A program made the position numbers and the translations under genes. From Halarcobacter sp. (lineage in GTDB: Bacteria; Campylobacterota; Campylobacteria; Campylobacterales; Arcobacteraceae): a DNA stretch of 64,000 nucleotides. Below the pieces are notes generated by a model. The model searched no databases and was not told the origin of the DNA. It saw nothing but the letters and a program-made list of their open reading frames with translations. Positions within the stretch are counted from its first letter, which is position 1. The number at the start of each line of letters is the position of its first letter. Below are positions 1 to 9,993 of this stretch, piece after piece. The DNA lies in the NCBI GenBank assembly GCA_030145305.1, contig JAQYVX010000012.1, positions 1 to 64,000 of the forward strand, in the 5' to 3' direction.

Positions 1-57
1 CTCACACTCTCTCCATCTAACTCTCGTTTGATGTCGTTCGTCTGTTTTTGGACGGGA

Positions 58-86
58 ATTATAATAGATTTCTCCCCCCTTGTCAA
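58..86 (-). promoter_or_regulatory. Consensus sigma-70 promoter, probably of a stable RNA operon
   Basis: On the minus strand there is a perfect -35 TTGACA (81-86), a 17-nt spacer and a perfect -10 TATAAT (58-63). A GC-rich discriminator (TCCCGTCC) follows, and a very AT-rich stretch lies upstream. Perfect hexamers with a GC-rich discriminator are typical of stringently controlled rRNA and tRNA promoters. The transcript would run leftward out of the window, so the gene it serves is not visible; an rRNA operon is my inference. Confidence 0.75.
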
Positions 87-293
87 GGATTTATTCTTTC
101 ATTCTGCTTAAATTTTGAATTTTATGGAGTTTGTGATGTTTTTGAGTAATAAAATGCCATTTTATAGCTATATTTCTAGATGAAAACTTTTTTATACTAT
201 CTTTTTTGTAAATAAAAAATATAAAATGATTTCTTTGATATATGTTTGTGAAGATAATTTAGAAGAATTAAAAGTTTAAATATAGTGAGGTAC
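87..293. other. AT-rich intergenic region without a gene
   Basis: I see no open reading frame, tRNA or strong hairpin here. It lies upstream of the left-edge promoter and could act as an UP element or spacer, but nothing specific can be shown. Confidence 0.4.
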
Positions 294-329
294 ATAGCAA
301 TTCCTATCAAAAATAGAAGAAATTGCTAT
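294..329 (-). terminator. Hairpin downstream of mtn
   Basis: Arms ATAGCAATT (294-302) and AATTGCTAT (321-329) are perfectly complementary, and a short inner CTAT/ATAG pair lies in the loop. It sits just after the mtn stop codon on the minus strand. No clear U-tract follows, so termination is plausible but not certain. Confidence 0.4.
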
Positions 330-341
330 ATTATAGAATAA

Positions 342-1037
342 TTATTTATTTAACTTATCAACTATTTTTATAAGATATTCAGCCGAATTCTTTGCAGATG
401 ATTTTAAAAATTCATCAAAATCAAAACCTGCATCCATATCAGCCGTATCAGAAATGGCTCTTAAGATAAAGAAAGGAACATTTAAAGCATCACATACTAC
501 TGCAACTGATGCCCCTTCCATTTCCAAAGCATCAGCTTTAAAAACTTCTTCTATAAACTTCTTTCTTTCTTTAGAGTGTACAAACTGATCACCTGTAGCA
601 ATAATACCTTCTAAAACAGAAATATTATTTTCATTTGCAGTTTCAACAGCAATTGTTCTAAGTTCTTTTGATGTTTCTACAAAAACAGCACCTTCTGGTA
701 CATATCCATGAGGATGCCCAAAAGCTGTAATATCTAAATCATGTTGACAAAGTTTATTTGCAATAATTAAATCACCAATTTTTAAGTTTGAGTTTATTCC
801 ACCTGCAACACCAGAAAATAAAAGTGTATCACATCCAAATTTTTGAATAAGAGTACTTGCCGTTAAACTTGCAAATACCTTTCCTATTTTTGAATAAGCT
901 ACAACAATTTCCAATCCATTATAAGTTAACTCATAGTATTTATTTTTTGCATACTCTGTAACTTTTACATTTTCAAAATGAGATAATAGAGGTTCAATTT
1001 CCTCTTCCATTGCTCCCATTATTGCCAATTTAACCAT
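342..1037 (-). CDS. mtn: 5'-methylthioadenosine/S-adenosylhomocysteine nucleosidase
   Basis: Cleaves adenine from methylthioadenosine and S-adenosylhomocysteine (and, in Campylobacterota, often 6-amino-6-deoxyfutalosine for menaquinone synthesis). The 231-residue protein has the PNP/MTAN fold signatures: the N-terminal MGAMEEEIEPL stretch, SGVAGGI, ATGDQF, the EMEGASVA ribose-binding motif and ISDTAD near the C-terminus with the catalytic Asp. Length is normal for the family. It overlaps the end of fabD by 8 nt on the same strand, so the two are probably translationally coupled. Confidence 0.93.
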   Translation of the reverse strand: MVKLAIMGAMEEEIEPLLSHFENVKVTEYAKNKYYELTYNGLEIVVAYSKIGKVFASLTASTLIQKFGCDTLLFSGVAGGINSNLKIGDLIIANKLCQHDLDITAFGHPHGYVPEGAVFVETSKELRTIAVETANENNISVLEGIIATGDQFVHSKERKKFIEEVFKADALEMEGASVAVVCDALNVPFFILRAISDTADMDAGFDFDEFLKSSAKNSAEYLIKIVDKLNK

Positions 1038-1962
1038 TTAATTCTCCAATAACTTTTTCTAAAGATGCAAAATCACTAACATTTACAGTTGGTGTTCCTT
1101 TGCATATTTTTCTATTTAAGCCTTTTAAAACTGCTCCATTACCAAACTCAATAAACATATCAATTTTATCTGCATTTGAGGCAATTGATTGTTTATATTT
1201 TACAGGAGAAGTAAGCTGAGAAGATAAAAGCTCTATTGCCTCATCTTTTGTAGTATATTTTTCGGCTGTTACATTTGAAATCACAGCTTCAAATTCATCT
1301 TTTAAATATTCTTCTAAATATGGTTTTAAATTTTCAACCGCAGCTGTTAAAAGTTCACAATGAGAAGCAACTGACATATCAAGAACTATTGCTCGTTTTG
1401 CACCTGCTTCTTTAAAAGTGTCAACTAAACTTTCTAAATCAGCTTTAATACCTGCAAGAACTAATTGCCCATCCATATTATAGTTTGCTGGCCAAACTTG
1501 TTTTCCTAAATCTCTTTGCTCTTTACAAATAGCCTCAACAGCCTTATCATCCATTCCAACTAAAGCTAACATTCCAGCTCCAGCTCCTGAACAAGCATCA
1601 GTCATAAATAAACCTCTTTTATGAACTAATTCAATTGCATCTAAGTAATCAATTGCACCAGCTGCTACTAAGGCTGAAAATTCACCTAAAGAGTGCCCAA
1701 GTAAAAATTCTGCTTTTACATCAATTTTTTCTTTAAAAATTGCATTTGCTATTGAGCTTACTAATAGTATTGCAGGTTGTGTATATTCTGTTTTTCCTAA
1801 ATTATCGTTCTCTTGAAATAAGAGCTCCTCAAAATTGATATTTAATCTTTTACTCGCATTTGAAATCATCTCTTTTGCAATATCACTATTTTCAAAAAAA
1901 TCTTTTCCCATGCCAAGAGATTGACTTCCTTGTCCCGGGAAGATAAAAGCAACTTTCTTCAT
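1030..1962 (-). CDS. fabD: Malonyl-CoA:acyl carrier protein transacylase
   Basis: Transfers malonyl groups from CoA to ACP to start fatty-acid elongation. The 310-residue protein has the N-terminal FPGQGSQ motif, the nucleophile elbow GHSLGE with Ser91, and a downstream SVASHCELL segment supplying the catalytic His. These are the standard FabD features at standard length. It is transcribed with the overlapping mtn gene and is separated from slyD upstream by a strong terminator, so fabD-mtn forms its own unit. Confidence 0.95.
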   Translation of the reverse strand: MKKVAFIFPGQGSQSLGMGKDFFENSDIAKEMISNASKRLNINFEELLFQENDNLGKTEYTQPAILLVSSIANAIFKEKIDVKAEFLLGHSLGEFSALVAAGAIDYLDAIELVHKRGLFMTDACSGAGAGMLALVGMDDKAVEAICKEQRDLGKQVWPANYNMDGQLVLAGIKADLESLVDTFKEAGAKRAIVLDMSVASHCELLTAAVENLKPYLEEYLKDEFEAVISNVTAEKYTTKDEAIELLSSQLTSPVKYKQSIASNADKIDMFIEFGNGAVLKGLNRKICKGTPTVNVSDFASLEKVIGELNG

Positions 1963-2036
1963 ATTTATTCACCTTTTAATAAATTCTAGTTTTAATTTTG
2001 AGCAGTATTATACTCTTTTTACATAGTTTTTAAAAT

Positions 2037-2071
2037 AAAAAAGCCCAAGAGCGTAGACTCTTGGGCTTTTT
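2037..2071 (-). terminator. Rho-independent terminator of slyD
   Basis: A perfect stem GCCCAAGAG (2043-2051) / CTCTTGGGC (2058-2066) has a 6-nt loop and is flanked by A-runs and T-runs on both sides. On the minus strand it follows slyD and ends in TTTTTT, so it should close the Tol-Pal/slyD transcription unit before fabD. Its symmetry makes it potentially bidirectional. Confidence 0.85.
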
Positions 2072-2117
2072 GTGTGTTATTGTAGTTATTAAATATAATA
2101 TTTAATCAATAAGTATT

Positions 2118-2132
2118 TTCGCAGCCTGCGAA
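2118..2132. repeat. Short perfect palindrome after slyD
   Basis: TTCGCAG and CTGCGAA flank a single base, directly downstream of the slyD stop codon. There is no U-tract. It may stabilise the mRNA 3' end ahead of the terminator at 2037-2071; its function is unknown. Confidence 0.35.
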
Positions 2133-2139
2133 CTATTAA

Positions 2140-2697
2140 TTAACAACCACAACCACCATGCGATTTGGCAGGTTGCTCAGATCCACAAGAACCTTCATCG
2201 TTCCCTTGACCTCCACAACATCCGCCACCACCCATAGCAGCCATTCCACCTACAACACCAGTTTGAATTTCTTCTTCTGTTGCATCTCTTAGTGAAAGAA
2301 TTGTTACTGAAAACATTAAAGTTTTTCCAGCCATTGGATGATTATAATCAATTGTTACTTCTTCATCAGTAAAACTTTTAACATTTACTTGTACAGTTTC
2401 ACCTTGCTCACCTGTTCCGTATAAAGTCATACCTTCAGTTAACTCAATACCTGCAAATTGTTCTCTTGGTAAAACTTGCATAGCTTCTTCAGAAAATTCA
2501 CCATATGCATCAGCTGGTTGAACTAGAACGTCAGCTTTATCATTTTCAGCCATTTCAATAACTTTTGATTCTAAGCCTGGAATAATTTGACCTTTTCCTG
2601 AGATAAATTCTAGTGGAGCTCCACCAACATTTGAGTCAAGTTGCTCACCTGTATTTGCATCTTTTAAATTGTATTCAATACCTATAACTTTTGACAT
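2140..2697 (-). CDS. slyD: SlyD-like FKBP-type peptidyl-prolyl isomerase
   Basis: Cytoplasmic prolyl isomerase and chaperone that also handles nickel and other metals, for example in hydrogenase maturation. The 185-residue protein has the split FKBP domain of SlyD (about 1-70 and 118-145, including HPMAGKTLMFSV) with the insert-in-flap chaperone domain between. A metal-binding tail rich in Cys, His and Gly (about 150-185, with GGGGCCGGQG and HGGCGC) follows. There is no signal peptide. It follows cpoB by 17 nt on the same strand and is probably the last gene of the tol-pal unit. Confidence 0.92.
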   Translation of the reverse strand: MSKVIGIEYNLKDANTGEQLDSNVGGAPLEFISGKGQIIPGLESKVIEMAENDKADVLVQPADAYGEFSEEAMQVLPREQFAGIELTEGMTLYGTGEQGETVQVNVKSFTDEEVTIDYNHPMAGKTLMFSVTILSLRDATEEEIQTGVVGGMAAMGGGGCCGGQGNDEGSCGSEQPAKSHGGCGC

Positions 2698-2714
2698 TTG
2701 TTTCCTTTTAATTT

Positions 2715-3686
2715 TTATTGTATATTTGATAAGTTATTTGTAGCAGTTTTAGCTTCTTTTGAATCTGGATAGATATCAATTAAAGAGCTATAAAAATTTG
2801 CTGCATTAGAAAAATCTTTTGTTTTTTCAAAAGATATTGCACTATGAAGTAAAAGCTTTGGCATATATGAAGCTTTATCATAAAGCATTGCTGAAGTTTT
2901 AAAATATCTTATCGCATCATCATATTTTTTTCTATAATACCAAATTTCACCCAAATAATAATTGCTTTCAGCAGGCTTATAATTCGCAGCTATTAATCCT
3001 TCAAACATAGGAATAGCTTTTGTAAAATAATCCTTTTTAAACAATCTGATTGCTTCTTCTAAGATAGCACTCTTATCAGCTTTGGATGATACAATATTTG
3101 TTTTAGTATTTGTTTTAGTTTTAACACTAGTTTTAACATCTAAAGTTTTTTTTAGTGCTTCAAATTCATTTCTTGTAATGAACTGATTCATATTAGACTT
3201 AAATTCTTTTTCTGAAATATATGATTTATTAATTGTATTTGTAGTTTTAGAAAGTTTTGAAATTGCTGTTTTTAAACTTGTCATATTTTTCGTAAATTCT
3301 TCTTGCATAGATAAAATTTGTGAAGTTACATTTTTCAAATTTTCAATATCAGTTGAATGTTTTTCCGTTAATGTAGAATTTTCTTCAACTTTTTTAATAA
3401 TTTCATTTAATTTTAAAACTGACTCATTCAATTTTTGAGAATCACCTTCGTATATTGACTCTAAGCCATCAATTCTTTCATTAATTGATTCAAGATTATA
3501 TTTAACACCTTTAACTTTAGAGTCAATATTTACTAAGGTCTTTTTATTATCTAAAATATTTTTTTCTGCAGAATTTAATCCATATGGATTTTTTGCATTT
3601 ATATCGCCAGCACCAAAAGCTGAAATTTCTTCAGCTACAGATAAGGTGCTAGCAATTATTAAAGTAGATATTATTAATTTATTCAT
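2715..3686 (-). CDS. cpoB: Tol-Pal system protein CpoB/YbgF, TPR family
   Basis: Periplasmic partner of the Tol-Pal complex that coordinates outer-membrane constriction with peptidoglycan synthesis at division. The 323-residue protein starts with a signal peptide (about 1-23), then a long Lys/Glu/Asn-rich coiled coil (about 30-190) and C-terminal TPR repeats (about 203-320) of the YbgF type (FKKDYFTKAIPMFEGLI; YYLGEIWYYRKKYDDAIRYF). The coiled coil is longer than in the E. coli protein. It lies 5 nt after pal on the same strand, the usual place for cpoB. Confidence 0.88.
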   Translation of the reverse strand: MNKLIISTLIIASTLSVAEEISAFGAGDINAKNPYGLNSAEKNILDNKKTLVNIDSKVKGVKYNLESINERIDGLESIYEGDSQKLNESVLKLNEIIKKVEENSTLTEKHSTDIENLKNVTSQILSMQEEFTKNMTSLKTAISKLSKTTNTINKSYISEKEFKSNMNQFITRNEFEALKKTLDVKTSVKTKTNTKTNIVSSKADKSAILEEAIRLFKKDYFTKAIPMFEGLIAANYKPAESNYYLGEIWYYRKKYDDAIRYFKTSAMLYDKASYMPKLLLHSAISFEKTKDFSNAANFYSSLIDIYPDSKEAKTATNNLSNIQ

Positions 3687-3691
3687 ATAAA

Positions 3692-4243
3692 TTATTTAAC
3701 TAACTTATGCTCTGATCTTCTATTTTTTTGCCAGCAAGTAGCATTTTTATCAGTACACATTGGATTACTTTCACCAAAACTAACTACTGATATATTTTGT
3801 GCAGCAATTCCATCCATTACTAAAGTATCTTTAACAACTTTAGCTCTTTTTAAACCTAATGCGTAATTATACTCATCAGTTCCCCACTCATCACAGTTAC
3901 CTTCAACTTTAATTGTAGTTCCTGATTGAACAGCTGATAATTTATCTGCATTTGATTTAGCAACAGTTTTCATATTATTATTTAAATTATACTTGTCAAA
4001 TCCAAAGTAAATATTTTCAATAAGTACTTTTTCACCATTGATCATGTAATAATACCCATTTTCAGCTCTTTCAAGTAATTCATCATTTATTACTACTTGC
4101 TCTTCTTGAACTTCTGCTACTTGCTCTAATGTAGACTCAGAAGTTTTTGCTTCTTCTGGACTTGTTATTTCCACTTCTTTTTGACTACAACCAGTAAATA
4201 ATACTGCTGCAATTAAAAAAGTATAAATACTTAATTTTTTCAT
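3692..4243 (-). CDS. pal: Peptidoglycan-associated lipoprotein Pal
   Basis: Outer-membrane lipoprotein that binds peptidoglycan and TolB. The 183-residue protein has a lipobox ending LFTGC with the lipidated Cys19, an acidic Glu-rich linker (about 20-60) and a C-terminal OmpA-like domain (about 75-183). That domain carries the diaminopimelate-binding GNCDEWGTDEYN stretch and the LGLKRAKVVKD helix. It sits between tolB and cpoB on the same strand. Confidence 0.93.
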   Translation of the reverse strand: MKKLSIYTFLIAAVLFTGCSQKEVEITSPEEAKTSESTLEQVAEVQEEQVVINDELLERAENGYYYMINGEKVLIENIYFGFDKYNLNNNMKTVAKSNADKLSAVQSGTTIKVEGNCDEWGTDEYNYALGLKRAKVVKDTLVMDGIAAQNISVVSFGESNPMCTDKNATCWQKNRRSEHKLVK

Positions 4244-4320
4244 GATTAGCTTCCTTGTTAAAATTTTATAGATTTTACTAAATTTAAACTTAATCGCTAA
4301 TTACGACTAAGTATTTAATC

Positions 4321-5598
4321 TTACCAATCTAAAGACTGTATTTTTCCACTCTTTAAAGGAAAAAGAAAAGATTTAGAGTAATTTAGTCTTATAATTCCAA
4401 TTGAACTTTTATTGTTTAATGTTTTTAAAAAAATTATAGATTCTCCATCTTTTGAAAACTTTGGAAACTGATTAGTTCCATTTGAAGTAAGTCTTTTAAG
4501 AAAATCACTTTTAGTAGACATTAAATACAAGTTAAAAGTATAAGTTCCAAATTCATTATCTCTGTCTCTACTTGTGTAGACAACAAAATCTTTATGAGTA
4601 GTTGCAGAGGAATTATTATTCCCATGAAAAACTAATCTTTCAACTCCTCTATTTCCTATTTTTTTAGCAAAAATATTTGGATGTTGTAATCTGTCTGAAA
4701 CAAAAACAATTTTAGAATCATTTTCAACAAAATGTGCACCAACGTCAATACCTTTATAATTAGTAAGTCTAACTTTTGATTTTCTTTTTGTATCGTAAAG
4801 ATAAATATCTGGTTGAAACTCCGGTGATGCAGTAATTAAAACTTTTGTACCATCATCATTTACATCTGAAGCTACTAACATACCTTCACTTTTCATAATC
4901 GTTTCTTTTTTTCTAGTATAAATATTTCTTTTGATCAATGTCGGAATCCCAGTATCATAAGTAGTATAATAAAAACTTTCTTGTTTTTTATCTGCCCATT
5001 TAGGGAATATATTCAATCCACCTTTAATAACTGTTTGCTGAAAAGTCAAAGTGTAGTCTGCAATAATAATATCTGCTTTTTTTGCATCTTTATATTGTGA
5101 GAAAATGACAAATTTATCCATCCAATCAATTGAAGGAGCTTTTAAATGTTTATTAATTGATATCGCAATTCTATGTGCTAAAAATGGATATCTTTCTTCT
5201 TTTGAAGTTGTAAAACTTCTATTAAAAACCAATTGTTTAGAATTTATATCAAAAAGCTTCACCATAACTGAATAAGCACCAAAGCCAGTAACTTGAGAAT
5301 CAATGTTTAAAAATAAGTCTGTTCCTTTGTTTGATAAAGCTAATAAATTTGGGATAGAATTATATGCAACAATTAAAGAAGTATCTACTACTTCAAAATG
5401 TCCGCTTACTTGTAAATCCTTTGATATCATATCTCTTACTTTTGAAGTAAGTTCTTTTTTCATTGCATTTGGGGCAAGACCTATTTCAATTTTTGGTAGA
5501 TTATTAGATTTTTTTATAATGTCAAGTTCAGCATCCGCTGCAAATGTAAAACTTGCAAAACTTGTTAAGATAAAAATTAGTGTTAGTATTTTTTTCAT
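4321..5598 (-). CDS. tolB: Tol-Pal translocation protein TolB
   Basis: Periplasmic protein that links Pal with TolA. The 425-residue protein has a signal peptide ending near AAD at about residue 20, an N-terminal alpha/beta domain (about 25-160) and a C-terminal six-bladed beta-propeller (about 190-420). Several WD40-like/PD40 segments are visible, such as VLITASPEFQPDIYLYD, IVFVSDRLQHPNIFAK and NQFPKFSKDGESIIFLK. The gene lies 3 nt after the TonB/TolA-like gene and 77 nt before pal, in the conserved tol order. Confidence 0.92.
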   Translation of the reverse strand: MKKILTLIFILTSFASFTFAADAELDIIKKSNNLPKIEIGLAPNAMKKELTSKVRDMISKDLQVSGHFEVVDTSLIVAYNSIPNLLALSNKGTDLFLNIDSQVTGFGAYSVMVKLFDINSKQLVFNRSFTTSKEERYPFLAHRIAISINKHLKAPSIDWMDKFVIFSQYKDAKKADIIIADYTLTFQQTVIKGGLNIFPKWADKKQESFYYTTYDTGIPTLIKRNIYTRKKETIMKSEGMLVASDVNDDGTKVLITASPEFQPDIYLYDTKRKSKVRLTNYKGIDVGAHFVENDSKIVFVSDRLQHPNIFAKKIGNRGVERLVFHGNNNSSATTHKDFVVYTSRDRDNEFGTYTFNLYLMSTKSDFLKRLTSNGTNQFPKFSKDGESIIFLKTLNNKSSIGIIRLNYSKSFLFPLKSGKIQSLDW

Positions 5599-5601
5599 TT
5601 A

Positions 5602-6336
5602 TCAACCTTCTGATTTAAAGTTTATTATAATATCGACTTTTGTGTTAATTTTATGTGTAGGGAAGTTCTCATTTTTCTGAGATTCTAAAAACTCTTTTAA
5701 TGATTCATCAAATCTTTCATCTTTTGAATATTTAATTATACGATAATCAAAAGTTCCATCATTTGTAATTATTACAAGAACTTTTACTTCTAAACCCTCT
5801 ATAAGAAGTCTAGGATTCCATCTTTCCCAAAGTATTTGCTTTATTTTTGAAAAATATTCATGTTCTTCACCTGAGCCACTTGCTTGTGTTTTAGGCATAT
5901 TAGTAGTAGTTTTAACGTCACTTAAAAGTTTAGAAACTGATGAATTATCTGTTTTCTTTTGTTTTTCAAATTTAGATCTAAATCTACTTGGATCAAGCGA
6001 TTCTTTTGCAGTATTTACATCTTTTAGGGGAATAACTTTTGCTTTTGTCTTTACATTTGCAAATAGTGATTTAAAGTTAGTACTTTTTTTATCTGCTTTT
6101 GAAGTTGATTTTTTAACTATTTTTTGTTCTTTTTCAGTAGTTTTTTTTGCAACTTGTTTTTTACTTGATTTAGTTGAAATTAATTCTAGTTCTAAAACTG
6201 TTGTTTTTGCTGAATCAAATTTTTTAGGTTTGGGAGCATTAATATACATTAAAAATGTAATAATAATAGCAAGATAAAGACTAACAGATAAAAAACCTGA
6301 TAAATAAAAGTACGATTTTTCTTGCATAATTGTCAA
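5602..6336 (-). CDS. TonB/TolA-family energy-transducing protein
   Basis: Spans the periplasm to carry energy from the TolQR motor to the outer membrane. The 244-residue protein has one N-terminal transmembrane helix (about 13-33), a Lys/Thr/Ser-rich linker (about 45-150) and a C-terminal TonB/TolA-like domain (about 155-244, with WERWNPRLLIEGLEVKVLVI). Its start overlaps the stop of tolR, and it is followed by tolB, so a TolA role is the best reading. Sequence alone cannot separate TolA from TonB here. Confidence 0.8.
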   Translation of the reverse strand: MTIMQEKSYFYLSGFLSVSLYLAIIITFLMYINAPKPKKFDSAKTTVLELELISTKSSKKQVAKKTTEKEQKIVKKSTSKADKKSTNFKSLFANVKTKAKVIPLKDVNTAKESLDPSRFRSKFEKQKKTDNSSVSKLLSDVKTTTNMPKTQASGSGEEHEYFSKIKQILWERWNPRLLIEGLEVKVLVIITNDGTFDYRIIKYSKDERFDESLKEFLESQKNENFPTHKINTKVDIIINFKSEG

Positions 6337-6719
6337 TCAGTTATAAGTGCTACTTTTAAAAAACCAGCCTCTTTTACTGATTTTAATACATGCATAATAT
6401 CATCATATATCAAAGTTTTTTCAGCTCTTATATGAATAGGAGTTTTTCTATCTTTTTCTTTTGAATATAATACAAAGTTATCTGCAAAGTTATCTAATTC
6501 ATATTTCTTTTTATTTATCCTAACTATTCTATCTTTAGTAATAATTATATCAATTTTTTTTACTGCTTGAATTTGTTGTGTAGCACTTCCTTTAGGAAGA
6601 TTGATAGGCTCTTCAAATTCAATAACAGGAGCTGTTACCATTAGAATAGCTAAAAGTACAAGCATAATATCAACTAAAGGAGTAATATTTAAATCAGGTT
6701 TTTGATTATAATCAAACAT
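6333..6719 (-). CDS. tolR: TolR/ExbD-family biopolymer transport protein
   Basis: Proton-channel partner of TolQ in the inner-membrane motor. The 128-residue protein has the family signature NITPLVDIMLVLLAILMVT in its single transmembrane helix (about 11-32), with the conserved Asp of PLVD that relays protons, and a periplasmic C-terminal domain. It lies 2 nt after tolQ and overlaps the following TonB/TolA gene. Position upstream of tolB favours TolR over ExbD. Confidence 0.87.
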   Translation of the reverse strand: MFDYNQKPDLNITPLVDIMLVLLAILMVTAPVIEFEEPINLPKGSATQQIQAVKKIDIIITKDRIVRINKKKYELDNFADNFVLYSKEKDRKTPIHIRAEKTLIYDDIMHVLKSVKEAGFLKVALITD

Positions 6720-6721
6720 GT

Positions 6722-7282
6722 TTATCCTTTAGCTATTAAAATTTCTGATTGTGCCTTCAAATAAGTATTTAACTCAAAAACTTTTCTTGTTAAAATTTGA
6801 TGAAAAGTATAAGCAAATATAGCTACAAAAATACCAGCTGCAGTTGCAACTAATGCTTCTGAAATAGCTGGAGCAATAACTGAAAAGCCAACTTTAGAAT
6901 GAGATGAAAATTTTGCAAAAGATTCCAAAATACCAACAACTGTTCCAAAAAGTCCTATAAAAGGAGAAGTTGAAGCAATAATTGACATCCATGAAATTCC
7001 TACACTTGCATCTTTTATTATATTTAACTCACAAGCATGTAATATCTCTTTTCTATTAGAATTACTAGCACATTTATAAAGTGCAGATAAAGGACTAATT
7101 GAAGAATCTCTTGAAGTTAAAGCATCTAAGGATTTTTTTTCATTGAAAATTGAAGAATTTAAAGATAAATATCTATATATAAATATCCAAAAAACTAATA
7201 CTAAGTAAAATGACAGCGACAATAACACTAAAAATGTTATTGCACTACCATTGCTTAAATAATTTAAAGCTGTATCAATCAT
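6722..7282 (-). CDS. tolQ: TolQ/ExbB-family proton channel protein
   Basis: Inner-membrane channel subunit of the Tol motor. The 186-residue protein has three hydrophobic segments (about 15-37, 95-120 and 140-162). The MotA/TolQ/ExbB signature is visible in ISWMSIIASTSPFIGLFGTVVGI and ISEALVATAAGIFVAIFA. It starts 9 nt after atpC on the same strand, so the Tol genes may be transcribed from the ATP synthase operon. Confidence 0.88.
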   Translation of the reverse strand: MIDTALNYLSNGSAITFLVLLSLSFYLVLVFWIFIYRYLSLNSSIFNEKKSLDALTSRDSSISPLSALYKCASNSNRKEILHACELNIIKDASVGISWMSIIASTSPFIGLFGTVVGILESFAKFSSHSKVGFSVIAPAISEALVATAAGIFVAIFAYTFHQILTRKVFELNTYLKAQSEILIAKG

Positions 7283-7291
7283 TTCTTGATT

Positions 7292-7669
7292 TTAAGAGAA
7301 TGAATTAATTCTAGCTTCTACTGCTGCTAATGATACATTTGCATCTTTAACAGAGTTAACTAAATCTTTTGCAGCTTCAATATTTTTAGCGATTTCAGAA
7401 TCTGCTCCTGATGTAAGGGCAACTGCTCCATCTACTAAAACATCCACAGAGCTTTCAGAAACTTTTACATGTCCCCAATTAATAGCTACTGCTTCAGTTG
7501 AATCTGCTTTTTCTATAATAATTACGCCAACTGTTAATGATGAAACTAAAGATGCGTGTCCTGGAAGAACACCGAACTCTCCTTCTTTACCTGGGAGAGT
7601 TACAGTTTTTACGTCATCACTAAAAATCTGACCATTTGGTGCAACTATCGATAATCTTAATGTATCCAT
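7292..7669 (-). CDS. atpC: ATP synthase F1 epsilon subunit
   Basis: Central-stalk subunit that couples and inhibits F1. The 125-residue protein shows the N-terminal beta-sandwich motifs LSIVAPNGQIFSDDVKTVTLPG and GEFGVLPGHA and a C-terminal helical region. It is the last gene of the atp block and lies 14 nt after atpD. Confidence 0.95.
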   Translation of the reverse strand: MDTLRLSIVAPNGQIFSDDVKTVTLPGKEGEFGVLPGHASLVSSLTVGVIIIEKADSTEAVAINWGHVKVSESSVDVLVDGAVALTSGADSEIAKNIEAAKDLVNSVKDANVSLAAVEARINSFS

Positions 7670-7683
7670 AAAGCCGCCTTTAA

Positions 7684-9096
<1,413 letters not shown>

Positions 9097-9984
9097 TTAT
9101 TTTAATGATTCAACACCACTGATAATTTCTATCAGTTCTGTTGTAATTGCAGCTTGTCTAGCTTTGTTATATTCTACTGTTAAACTATTAACTTTTTCTT
9201 TTGCATTTTTAGTTGCAGCATCCATAGCTTGCATTCTTGCAGAATGCTCAGCAGCTAATGAATCAATTAGCGAATAATATATATTGAAATCAATATATTT
9301 ATTTGTTAATTCAGTTAATACCTCTTCGTCATCATCTGGTTCAATCTCTAGCATAGAAGTTTCAGTTTCACTAACTTCAACATCTTCCAAGCTAATTGGT
9401 AACAATTCTCTAACTCTAATTTCTTGAGTTAGCATGTTTAAAAATCCATTATAAATTAATACAACTTTGTCAGTTGTGCCTTTTTGGAAATCTTCAACAA
9501 CTTCATTAATAAAGTCAGCTGCCCTATCATACTCAGGTGCAGAAGATAAATCAGAAACAGCTTGTGCTAAATCAACATTTTGGAAGTTAAAGTAATCAAC
9601 ACCTTTTCTTCCAGCTGCTCTATATCTTACAGTTACACCTTTAGCTTCATACTCAGCTGCTAACTTAATAACAGTTTTGATTGTTGCCATGTTAAATCCA
9701 CCACAAAGACCTTTGTCAGCAGTTACAAAAACAAGATCAACTGTTCTTGGATTATCATTTTGAAGGAAAGCTTTATTTGTATTTCCACCATCTTGAATTT
9801 TGCTAACTCTATTTGCTATTTCTGAAAGAACATCATTAATCTTTCTTGCATAACTTCTCGCTTGCTCAGACAATTGTCTAGTACGAGTAAGTTTTGCAGA
9901 AGAAACTAATTTCATAGCATTAGTAGTCTTTTGTGTGTTTTTAACACTTCCTATTTTTAATTTAATCTCTTTTAAGTTAGCCAT
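9097..9984 (-). CDS. atpG: ATP synthase F1 gamma subunit
   Basis: Rotary shaft of F1. The 295-residue protein has the conserved N-terminal helix (IKLKIGSVKNTQKTTNAMK), the FVTADKGLCGGFN motif and the C-terminal helix (HSARMQAMDAATKNAKE, NKARQAAITTELIEI). It is 9 nt downstream of atpA in the same operon. Confidence 0.97.
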   Translation of the reverse strand: MANLKEIKLKIGSVKNTQKTTNAMKLVSSAKLTRTRQLSEQARSYARKINDVLSEIANRVSKIQDGGNTNKAFLQNDNPRTVDLVFVTADKGLCGGFNMATIKTVIKLAAEYEAKGVTVRYRAAGRKGVDYFNFQNVDLAQAVSDLSSAPEYDRAADFINEVVEDFQKGTTDKVVLIYNGFLNMLTQEIRVRELLPISLEDVEVSETETSMLEIEPDDDEEVLTELTNKYIDFNIYYSLIDSLAAEHSARMQAMDAATKNAKEKVNSLTVEYNKARQAAITTELIEIISGVESLK

Positions 9985-9993
9985 AGACTATCC

